DNA of 64,000 bases from Phytophthora colocasiae (taxonomy: Eukaryota > Oomycota > Peronosporomycetes > Peronosporales > Peronosporaceae): the NCBI GenBank assembly GCA_018806915.1, contig JAGKQI010000031.1, positions 1,411,053 to 1,475,052 on the forward strand, in the 5' to 3' direction. Within the stretch, counting starts at the first letter, position 1. The number at the start of each line of letters is the position of its first letter. A model generated the notes under the pieces. The model was not told the DNA's origin and did not search any database. It was given only the letters and a program-made list of their open reading frames with translations. This document shows, piece by piece, positions 16,145-24,800 of this stretch. The position numbers and the translations under genes were made by a program.

Positions 16145-18973
16145 ATGGCTCGAGACGACAGCTCTTCCTCGGGTTTCTCCAGCGACGAGGACATGGCGGA
16201 CGTGTCGGACCTGCCGTCCGCCTCGTATGTCCCAAACGTTCAAGTCGAAGTGCTGGAGGACGATACAGACGCGTCTCCCGTCCTCCCGTGCTGTCAAGAA
16301 GCTGCCAACCCCATTCAACAGGTTAAAAATCCTTTAGATCTTCAGTACGAGCAGTATACGACTGCCATTGGCCATTTAACGTGGCATTGGCCTGCAGAGG
16401 ATGAGAACAGGCTTAAAAGCTACTATTCGCTGCGTGCGGAGCTCTATAAGACGTTCCAGAAGGCTTTTCCTCTTACTGAAGCCATGTACATTCAATGGAT
16501 AAGTGATGCCAGTGCTGATGAAGCTTCTGTAGAAGAGATTCAGGAGCTATTTGAGTTATCTCAGACAGACTATTGGTCAGTTCCGTTGACATTACAGTAC
16601 CTGAGGTTTATCAAGGACAATAAAGACGAGGAGGAGCTGTGTAGAGCTATGATCAAGGCTCAGAAGACACTGGGAATGCACTTTGGCCAGGGACACGAAG
16701 TCTGGGCACTTTGTAGAGAGCTGACAACGGAGAAATATGATGAAATGGAGACACCGGATGATCTGAAGAAGGAGAGAGAGCTTCGAGAACTCTTTGTCAA
16801 GCAGATGCAGCTCCCATTAGACCAAAATGACCTTGTCATGTCAGAATTTCGGGCTTGGAACGCGTACAACACGCTGGATGCTGAAGCTTCAAGTTCAGCT
16901 TTTGAAGAGGTGTCCAAGAAGCAGAGCAAGCTCTTTTCTCCGCTGATGAAGAAGCTGCGTGGATTTGAGGCGAGAATTAATGCAGCACCAGGGACAGAGG
17001 ATGCACCTGAACAGGCCTGGCAGCAGTATCTGAACTTTGTCAAACACCGCGTGGCTCCCCTGATGACAAGTGATGGGGGAAGGCAGCTGGTGGTGTGTCT
17101 GTACGAGCGTGCTATGGCCATTATGTGCTTAAGCTCAACATTGTGGGAAAGTTACTTGGAATATTTGGAACCTGACCAAGCCGATGCTGCGTCAAAGGAA
17201 ACAGACGGTAACAAGCTGGAAGTTGCTCGACGAGCTGTACGAAACGTCCCCTTCGACGCCTCTGTGTGGACCGAGTTGCTGATTGAGATGGAACGGCAGA
17301 ACAGGTCTATGGAAGATATTTCGCTTTTTGTACGGTTGAATTTGTTGGAGCGGTTAAGCTCGCCCATGGAGCAGTATAACTTGCTAAGTGTGCTGCTCGC
17401 GTGGTGTGACTCGGTGCGTCGCCATGGCTCTACTATTGAAGGCGAACATTTAGACGATGCCGCACAGCAAGTTGAAGTGCTGGTTGGAGGTGTCTTTACT
17501 CAATGTGAGCGCTTTATAGAGAAGGTATTTCCGGATTTCGTTGATGGTAAATTCCGACTGGCTGACTACAGAGCAAAATGCTACTGGGTGCTAATGCCAC
17601 CTGATGGACCGCCGAGGCGGACCCCTGCAATTGCCATGAAGGCATCGAAGGTTGACAAACTGTGGGAAAAGACGCTAGAGACCCCTCTTGGCGACCTGAC
17701 TGCTACTTGGATTGCGTATTTCGATGCACTTCGGCTAATGAATGTATTCTCAGTGCAAAGCATCCGCGCTATGGTATACGATAAGGCTGTGCAGCGTGTG
17801 AAAGATTCCCCCGTTGTCCTTGCTGAGTCGTGGCTGCTTTTTGAGCGTGAAAATGGCGATTTGTCGAACTACATTCGAGCACGGCGATATCATGTGAAGC
17901 ACCGTACGCCTGTACAAGCCGCTGCTGTTGTCCCCCCTACGAGCTCTGGAGGAGACAAGAAGGGCAAGAAGCGAAAGGCTAGCGCTGCCGATGGAAATCA
18001 GCGAGGTAAAAAAGTACAAAAGCAACCTGCAGCCAAGCGTACCAAGCCAGATGACGGTGGTGCTACAGCTATGGAAGTCGACAAGACGGAAAAGAAGAAG
18101 GTTCATGAAAGCCTGACGAATGAACACACACTTTTCTTGTGCAATGTGTCCAAGGAAGCAAGTAAGGACGACATCGAGGAGCTATTTGGGGATATTACGA
18201 GCCTGAAGGATGTTCGGCTGGTTGTTAAGACTCGCGGTGATCGCGTGAAATCGCGTGGAATGGCATACGTGCAGTTTACGGACGATGCTGGCGTTGAAGC
18301 AGGGCTTAAGAAGGACGGCTACCTTTTACACGGACACCCTCTACGTGTCGAGCGCTCGAAGCCACCACCAACCTCCGCATCTACACCGTCTGTTAAGGCT
18401 GAAAGCTTTTGGAAGACCGATCCATTGACTCTCTATGTTGGCGATTTGAACCGCGAAGGTTCCAAGCAGCAAGTGACGGAAGAACAGCTCCAAGTAGCTC
18501 TCCAGCAGTCCATGCAGTCGGCGGGCGAACTTGTAGTAGTGAATCGCGTGTCCATATTGAAGGATCGTCACGGGAAGTTGAAAAACTATGGCCTTGTGGA
18601 AGTGGCTGAGCCTTCACAAGTCGCGTTTTGCCTAGCCAACGTGACTGCTCTACAGGGACAGCTTGGCGAGCAAGTGACGATGAAACCTTCTCGATTTTCA
18701 ATCACGCATATCCTCGAGCAGCAGGAGAAGCAGCACAAGCAAAAACAGCAGCGGAAGGCAGGTGCAGCACCCAACAAAGGAACGAATGCACCGCATGCAC
18801 GACCTTCAACACGCTTAAACCTACCTTCGAGTGGGTCAGCGACCAGTTTGATGCCGAGAGCCCTTCGTCGGAAGCTAACTGCTGCTCCTAAGACGACTGA
18901 ACCGTCCGAAGCGGCAATTAAAGTGACGCCGAAGAGCAATGAGGACTTCCGCAAGATGCTGTTCAACAACTAG
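16145..18973 (+). CDS. SART3: SART3/Prp24-type U6 snRNP recycling factor, 942 residues
   Basis: The protein re-anneals U4 and U6 snRNAs after splicing, in the nucleus. Domains in order: an acidic Ser-rich N-terminus (DDSSSSGFSSDEDMADVSD); a long helical HAT-repeat array (about residues 60-590), with typical W..Y/W..L helices such as AWQQYLNFVKHRV, LWESYLEYLE, TWIAYFDALRLMN and ESWLLFERENGD; a Lys-rich nuclear localisation region (about 604-638, GKKRKAS and KKVQKQPAAKR); RRM1 (about 661-738) with RNP2 LFLCNV and RNP1 RGMAYVQF; RRM2 (about 760-855) with LYVGDL and KNYGLVEV; and a C-terminal Lsm-binding tail, SNEDFRKMLFNN, matching the Lsm-interaction motif of SART3 and Prp24. Length is close to that of human SART3 (about 960). 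The first ATG of the frame is 16145; codons before it have no ATG. No intron. The frame is intact, so it is probably functional. Confidence 0.92.
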   Translation: MARDDSSSSGFSSDEDMADVSDLPSASYVPNVQVEVLEDDTDASPVLPCCQEAANPIQQVKNPLDLQYEQYTTAIGHLTWHWPAEDENRLKSYYSLRAELYKTFQKAFPLTEAMYIQWISDASADEASVEEIQELFELSQTDYWSVPLTLQYLRFIKDNKDEEELCRAMIKAQKTLGMHFGQGHEVWALCRELTTEKYDEMETPDDLKKERELRELFVKQMQLPLDQNDLVMSEFRAWNAYNTLDAEASSSAFEEVSKKQSKLFSPLMKKLRGFEARINAAPGTEDAPEQAWQQYLNFVKHRVAPLMTSDGGRQLVVCLYERAMAIMCLSSTLWESYLEYLEPDQADAASKETDGNKLEVARRAVRNVPFDASVWTELLIEMERQNRSMEDISLFVRLNLLERLSSPMEQYNLLSVLLAWCDSVRRHGSTIEGEHLDDAAQQVEVLVGGVFTQCERFIEKVFPDFVDGKFRLADYRAKCYWVLMPPDGPPRRTPAIAMKASKVDKLWEKTLETPLGDLTATWIAYFDALRLMNVFSVQSIRAMVYDKAVQRVKDSPVVLAESWLLFERENGDLSNYIRARRYHVKHRTPVQAAAVVPPTSSGGDKKGKKRKASAADGNQRGKKVQKQPAAKRTKPDDGGATAMEVDKTEKKKVHESLTNEHTLFLCNVSKEASKDDIEELFGDITSLKDVRLVVKTRGDRVKSRGMAYVQFTDDAGVEAGLKKDGYLLHGHPLRVERSKPPPTSASTPSVKAESFWKTDPLTLYVGDLNREGSKQQVTEEQLQVALQQSMQSAGELVVVNRVSILKDRHGKLKNYGLVEVAEPSQVAFCLANVTALQGQLGEQVTMKPSRFSITHILEQQEKQHKQKQQRKAGAAPNKGTNAPHARPSTRLNLPSSGSATSLMPRALRRKLTAAPKTTEPSEAAIKVTPKSNEDFRKMLFNN

Positions 18974-19740
18974 GTTTGTATTTCCTGAAAGAACGTAGGT
19001 TTTGCAACGATTTTATAGTATTGACCTCGTTCTCTCCTTACACAGGGTCCTTTACGTTAATGCCCTTTTGCAGTGGGTCTAACGCAGCACCTATATTCAG
19101 TTTTGAGAGTCTCGGTTGTCAGGGGTGCTGCTACAATAGCAACAAGGTCGTAGTGAAGCTGGTCACGACTCGCACCTTTATTGACTAGAAGATGGATCTT
19201 GAAGCGAGTTGACGGACGGCTCAGAGGTACTGCTGCGTGACTGTTGGCTATGGATCGTGCCTAAGTGCCCAAGTGCCACGTTGCAAGATCCCGTTTGGAT
19301 TTCACGGTGATTTGGATCTCGAGTCAAGATGACGCTGCTGGCAATGCGTTGTGGGACTGCAACTTGAGGCGTCGAACAGGGTGCAAGCGCATGGAAACGT
19401 CCGTCGTGCTGACAGTGTCCGTTGTAGAATCTCAATGTGGATGTATGGAGGGTATCAGCGGCTGCGCTGTCGGAATCTGAAGTCGAGAATCCGCTGCCTA
19501 TGGTGATGTGGTTGTACCTGTCGCGATGCAACTGCAATAGTGCGAAGACGACGATGAGAACCTGCATGCGTGTCATTTCCGAGGTAAATCCAAGTTTGGT
19601 GCAAAACGGGAAGTGGAGTCTCGTTTCAAACAGGTAACGGCTGGCCATAATGAGCTGCAAGACGCAGTTCGTTCAATAACATTAGGGATAGTTACTTCAT
19701 ACCTTCACCAACTAGCTAGCTAAAGGACAGGGGTTCAAGA
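18974..19740. other. Intergenic; one doubtful minus-strand frame
   Basis: It contains the 3' ends of the SART3 homologue (+) and, beyond it, sequence downstream of the CBM1 gene (-). A minus-strand frame of 156 codons from ATG 19648 to 19178 has a short hydrophobic start at an internal Met (MQVLIVVFALLQL) but then lacks cysteines or domains and has no repeat or codon pattern like its neighbours. It may be a decayed secreted protein or chance. Confidence 0.3.
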
Positions 19741-20151
19741 CTAGAGCTCGAGCCTCATCACCTTCTCCGTGGGTCTGGACTCTGGGAAGCATACGGAGAT
19801 GAACTCGCTCAGCTTCTTGCAGAACGTGTGCTGTTGGCATTTTGTCTCGCCCAAGTAGTACAAACCACCACACTGCGCCCAAGCCTTCACGCCCGGTCCA
19901 CCAGCACTGGTGTCTTTCACACTGCTTTGTGCTTCAATGACGTTGTACTGTTCTGCTCCACTGGCACCTGAGTGTGCGTCACTAGGAGTCGAAGTGTTCG
20001 AGTCCTGCGTGATGTCGTCGGAACTGCCGGACGGACTTTGGTTCTGGTACGAACTGCGGAGGTTCGACGCTTGTACTGTACTCGCCAGTAGGAGGATCAA
20101 CGTAAATATGGAGACGAATCGTAGCGAAATCATAGCCAACCGAAGACCCAT
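19741..20151 (-). CDS. Small secreted protein with one C-terminal CBM1, 136 residues
   Basis: The ATG at 20151 begins a signal peptide (residues 1-28, hydrophobic FVSIFTLILLLASTVQA, cleavage before SNLRSS). A Ser/Thr/Asp/Gly-rich linker (30-85) leads to one fungal-type cellulose-binding module at 91-124: WAQCGGLYYLGETKC with cysteines 94, 105, 111 and 121 in the CBM1 order (QCGG...G.T.C....C........C). W91 and Y98/Y99 could provide stacking on cellulose; the third conserved aromatic pair before the last Cys (usually YYSQC) is replaced by FISVC, so binding may be weaker. It is exported and expected in the wall or apoplast. It is the first of three minus-strand CBM1 genes. An initiator-like CTCAGTCCCATC lies about 35 bp upstream. 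Confidence 0.85.
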   Translation of the reverse strand: MGLRLAMISLRFVSIFTLILLLASTVQASNLRSSYQNQSPSGSSDDITQDSNTSTPSDAHSGASGAEQYNVIEAQSSVKDTSAGGPGVKAWAQCGGLYYLGETKCQQHTFCKKLSEFISVCFPESRPTEKVMRLEL

Positions 20152-21307
20152 TTGACCACTTTGGCCACCAACCGCGTACTGATGGGACTGAGAATTTGAG
20201 ACTGACGTACAGCTAGCTATTGGAATCTCCCAAACTCAGGTGCGACCGTGCGATCCAAGTCACTTGGAATCGGATCCCGTTAGTAGTGTGGGCCACACTG
20301 GAAATTTCAAAATGAATACCGTTGGTTCTTTTGAAATTTATACAAAAATTGTTTATAAAATACCTTTGAGATAGTATTACCTTACGAATTAGGTGGATGT
20401 AGCCAACTAATTTGAACAACAGCCTCGTCTATGACACGAGTGGACAAGACCTGCAGGCAGCCCAATGTCGGCTGGATGTTTTGCTTGCTCCCAAGTTGAT
20501 TAACAAGTCATGCCAAGGGATGCAGCCACCTACCTAATAAGTTGATCGTAATGCACTTCGTGTGGATCAATTACGCTACAGCTAAAAACTGCAACACGTG
20601 GTCTTCATATTCATTCAAAAATAAAGCAGGCAAGAAGAGAGAGCGTGTCCTACGAATCCCATCGATCGACGACATCCGAGTACGATTTGCATCCGTGGTA
20701 AGGACAGTTGCCAACCAGCTTTGGCGCCACACGTTGCAGGACTCGGCGGTGCGTCCTTCCAAGGGTAGAGCACGTCTGGCTCGAAAACGTGCGCATTGTT
20801 GTTGCTATCTATTCATGCAAAACTTCACTGCTCGAGTCTAAAGGCGAGCATCAACATTCACCATTTCCCGTTTATCCGTGAGACGCCTCCGTCGCCCTTT
20901 TCGACTTCTGCTCTCCTCTCTCACCGCTGCCCTTCTCTGTTCATTTCCCATCACTCACAAGCTCTTCTCTAAGACATCGGGACCAATCAAGGCTCAACAA
21001 CACGGAGACAAGACTCAAGGAGTTGGCGCGGTCGCAGTACTCTACCCGGCCAGGCACCGGCTGGGGGCTCATCAACGGTGGCCCATTGGGCAAAATTCCC
21101 AAGAAATTCAAGCGTACCGGTCATAGACTAAGGGTAACCGAGTAGCCGTAGGAAATTAGTTAGGAGTCACCTTGCTTAGACGTCAATGCGCCTGTTTCGA
21201 ACAGGCTTCGAAATAAGTACCTAATATAAGGGGTTCGAGTCCTCCCTTCCCCCCCCCTAAAAAATTCCACTGCATATTACGGGGTACACAATGTGCGTCT
21301 CATAACT
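20152..21307. other. Intergenic, no gene recognised
   Basis: Between the first and second CBM1 genes. Several short frames (60-99 codons) lack domains or signals. An unusual stretch near 21165-21255 contains GGTTCGAGTCC, like a tRNA T-arm, but does not fold as a tRNA. A run of nine C (21250-21258) follows. Confidence 0.4.
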
Positions 21308-21751
21308 CTACGAGCTGGCAACAGGGAGGCAGCGCGGCTCGTATCGAGCAGGGTCGATGGTACACGCCGTGCCATCAATGCACTTGAAGAGCGTGTAGAA
21401 CAAATAGCCTCCACATTTGGCGTTTAGCGGCAACGCATATTGCTTGCACCAGAAGAGCGGGCTGGAGTTCTGCGCCTCGCAACGATATCCAGAAATGCAC
21501 TTCAATTTTGTCGCGTTCCCGTCCGGCATTGGTCCGACCCAGTAGCGAGAGTAGTTAAAGCCCTCGCCACCGCACGCTTGAGCCCCAGACAACTCAGCGA
21601 TCTGGTAACCGGACTTCACAACACCTGCGTCATCAATTGCAGAAGCGCTCCCGCTTGACCCATTTTGCACTGCGCCCGACATGCTCGAAGTTACATGGTC
21701 GACTGCCAACACCGCCATCATTGCAGCTGCTGCTAGGCTTCTCTTCACCAT
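21308..21751 (-). CDS. Secreted protein with tandem CBM1-like modules, 147 residues
   Basis: The first in-frame ATG is at 21751 (the frame is open a little further but without ATG). The signal peptide is MVKRSLAAAAMMAVLAVDHV. After a Gly/Ser-rich linker come two four-Cys modules. Module 1 has Cys 60, 85, 91 and 102, beginning ACGGEGFNYSRYWVGP, with an enlarged loop between the first and second Cys. Module 2 has Cys 113, 124, 130 and 141 (AKCGGYLFYTLFKC). Both follow the CBM1 spacing, but several stacking aromatics are changed (FWC and EPRC instead of YYSQC). The same enlarged-loop module followed by a normal module ends the giant protein that starts its stop only 136 bp away, so the two genes are probably tandem paralogues. 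Upstream there is a TATAAAA-like element and a CTTCACTGCAGCTTT initiator-like motif on the minus strand. Confidence 0.85.
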   Translation of the reverse strand: MVKRSLAAAAMMAVLAVDHVTSSMSGAVQNGSSGSASAIDDAGVVKSGYQIAELSGAQACGGEGFNYSRYWVGPMPDGNATKLKCISGYRCEAQNSSPLFWCKQYALPLNAKCGGYLFYTLFKCIDGTACTIDPARYEPRCLPVASS

Positions 21752-21887
21752 AGTGATAGGAAACTTGGTCAAAGCTGCAGTGAAGCGGTTTTATAACTGA
21801 GAGGAATGGAATTCTTATAATAGCGGGCAAGAATCGAAGCCTTTCAAGTAAAACGCGAACGCTTGGCTATCCGTATCTTCGTATGAT
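21752..21887 (-). promoter_or_regulatory. Short intergenic with promoter of the tandem-CBM1 gene
   Basis: 136 bp between two same-strand genes. On the minus strand it holds TATAAAACCG followed by CTTCACTGCAGCTTTG, about 20-45 bp before the ATG at 21751. It must also include the 3' end of the giant gene. Confidence 0.4.
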
Positions 21888-24800
21888 TTACGCTTGTGGG
21901 ACGCATTGTGAGTACCAGTCGTTGGCAAACCTGCACTCAGAGCCTTCAATGCAGTTGGTCAGTCCGTGGTAGTCTACACCGCCACATTGACCCCACATCT
22001 CCACTGCTTGAGGGTTTACAACTGGCTGACACTGGAAATACCAGGGGTTTACCACCTCGCACGAATAACCAGGAGTGCAAGATAGTTTTGTAGACCAGTT
22101 CGCCGAGAGACCATCAGCGAAGTACTTAGCGTAGTCAAAGTTCAGACCACCGCACTGTTGCCAGCCTTCGACAGGAGCAACCTGGTTAAGAACTCCAGGA
22201 GCACTTGTTACAACCGGAGTATCTAGAAACGCTAATACATCCGTGCCAGCAGGAACGTCAGTGGCCGGAGCGTCGGTGGCCGGAGCGTCGGTGGCCGGAG
22301 CGTCCGTAGCAGCAGAGGCGCTGGACGTGGAAGCCGATGAAGCGGTCGACGGCACCGTGGCAGCAGGCGCGTCAGTGGCGTCATCCGTCGTGGTCGTCGT
22401 GGTCGAGGCGGGAGCGTCCGTGGTGGCGTCTGTGGCGACGGTCGCATCGGGGGTTAGTACGTCAGTGGCCGGAGCGTCGGTGGCCGGAGTGTCGGTGGCC
22501 GGAGCGTCCGTAGCAGCAGAGGCGCTGGACGTGGAAGCCGATGAAGCGGTCGACGGCACCGTGGCAGCAGGCGCGCCAGTGGCGTCATCCGTCGTGGTCG
22601 TCGTGGTCGAGGCGGGAGCGTCCGTGGTGGCATCTGTGGCGACGGTCGCGTCGGTGGCCGGAGTGTCGGTGGCCGGAGCGTCCGTAGCAGCAGAGGCGCT
22701 GGACGTGGAAGCCGATGAAGCGGTCGACGGCACCGTGGCAGCAGGCGCGTCAGTGGCGGCATCCGTCGTGGTCGTCGTGGTGGAGGCGGGAGCGTCCGTG
22801 GTGGCGTCTGTGGCGACGGTCGCGTCGAGGGTTAGTACGTCAGTGGCCGAAGCGTCGGTGGCCGGAGCGTCGGTGGCCGGAGCGTCGGTAGCAGCAGAGG
22901 CGCTGGACGTGGAAGCCGATGAAGCGGTCGATGGCACCGTGGCAGCAGGCGCGTCAGTGGCGTCATCCGTCGTGGTCGTCGTGGTCGAGGCGGGAGCGTC
23001 CGTGGTGGCGTCTGTGGCGACGGTCGCATCGGGGGTTAGTACGTCAGTGGCCGGAGCGTCGGTGGCCGGAGTGTCGGTGGCCGGAGCGTCGGTAGCAGCA
23101 GAGGCGCTGGACGTGGAAGCCGATGAAGCGGTCGACGGCACCGTGGCAGCAGGCGCGTCAGTGGCGTCATCCGTCGTGGTCGTCGTGGTCGAGGCGGGAG
23201 CGTCCGTGGTGGCATCTGTGGCGACGGTCGCGTCGGTGGCCGGAGTGTCGGTGGCCGGAGCGTCCGTAGCAGCAGAGGCGCTGGACGTGGAAGCCGATGA
23301 AGCGGTCGACGGCACCGTGGCAGCAGGCGCGTCAGTGGCGGCATCCGTCGTGGTCGTCGTGGTGGAGGCGGGAGCGTCCGTGGTGGCGTCTGTGGCGACG
23401 GTCGCATCGGGGGTTAGTACGTCAGTGGCCGAAGCGTCGGTGGCCGGAGTGTCGGTGGCCGGAGCGTCGGTAGCAGCAGAGGCGCTGGACGTGGAAGCCG
23501 GTGAAGCGGTCGACGGCACCGTGGCAGCAGGCGCGTCAGTGGCGTCATCCGTCGTGGTCGTCGTGGTCGAGGCGGGAGCGTCCGTGGTGGCATCTGTGGC
23601 GACGGTCGCGTCGGTGGCCGGAGTGTCGGTGGCCGGAGCGTCCGTAGCAGCAGAGGCGCTGGACGTGGAAGCCGATGAAGCGGTCGACGGCACCGTGGCA
23701 GCAGGCGCGTCAGTGGCGTCATCCGTCGTGGTCGTCGTGGTCGAGGCGGGAGCGTCCGTGGTGGCGTCTGTGGCGACGGTCGCATCGGGGGTTAGTACGT
23801 CAGTGGCCGGAGCGTCGGTGGCCGGAGTGTCGGTGGCCGGAGCGTCCGTAGCAGCAGAGGCGCTGGACGTGGAAGCCGATGAAGCGGTCGACGGCACCGT
23901 GGCAGCAGGCGCGCCAGTGGCGTCATCCGTCGTGGTCGTCGTGGTCGAGGCGGGAGCGTCCGTGGTGGCATCTGTGGCGACGGTCGCGTCGGTGGCCGGA
24001 GTGTCGGTGGCCGGAGCGTCCGTAGCAGCAGAGGCGCTGGACGTGGAAGCCGATGAAGCGGTCGACGGCACCGTGGCAGCAGGCGCGTCAGTGGCGGCAT
24101 CCGTCGTGGTCGTCGTGGTGGAGGCGGGAGCGTCCGTGGTGGCGTCTGTGGCGACGGTCGCGTCGAGGGTTAGTACGTCAGTGGCCGAAGCGTCGGTGGC
24201 CGGAGCGTCGGTGGCCGGAGCGTCCGTAGCAGCAGAGGCGCTGGACGTGGAAGCCGATGAAGCGGTCGATGGCACCGTGGCAGCAGGCGCGTCAGTGGCG
24301 TCATCCGTCGTGGTCGTCGTGGTCGAGGCGGGAGCGTCCGTGGTGGCGTCTGTGGCGACGGTCGCATCGGGGGTTAGTACGTCAGTGGCCGGAGCGTCGG
24401 TGGCCGGAGTGTCGGTGGCCGGAGCGTCCGTAGCAGCAGAGGCGCTGGACGTGGAAGCCGATGAAGCGGTCGATGGCACCGTGGCAGCAGGCGCGTCAGT
24501 GGCGTCATCCGTCGTGGTCGTCGTGGTCGAGGCGGGAGCGTCCGTGGTGGCATCTGTGGCGACGGTCGCGTCGGTGGCCGGAGTGTCGGTGGCCGGAGCG
24601 TCGGTAGCAGCAGAGGCGCTGGACGTGGAAGCCGATGAAGCGGTCGACGGCACCGTGGCAGCAGGCGCGTCAGTGGCGTCATCCGTCGTGGTCGTCGTGG
24701 TCGAGGCGGGAGCGTCCGTGGTGGCATCTGTGGCGACGGTCGCGTCGGTGGCCGGAGCGTCGGTGGCCGGAGCGTCGGTAGCAGCAGAGGCGCTGGACGT

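Noticed and set aside
16660..18969. Minus-strand frames of 60-153 codons over the SART3 homologue
   Set aside because: Shadows of the well-supported plus-strand gene with its RRMs and Lsm tail.
19178..19648. Secreted protein gene between SART3 and the CBM1 genes
   Set aside because: A hydrophobic stretch after an internal Met suggests a signal peptide, but the rest has no domain, Cys pattern or composition like the neighbouring secreted proteins; kept only as a doubtful frame.
21165..21260. Possible tRNA: GGGGTTCGAGTCCTCC resembles a T-arm
   Set aside because: No matching acceptor strand (the 3' side would be CTTCCCC but no GGGGAAG is found about 70 bases upstream), only four of five T-stem pairs, and no D-arm box.
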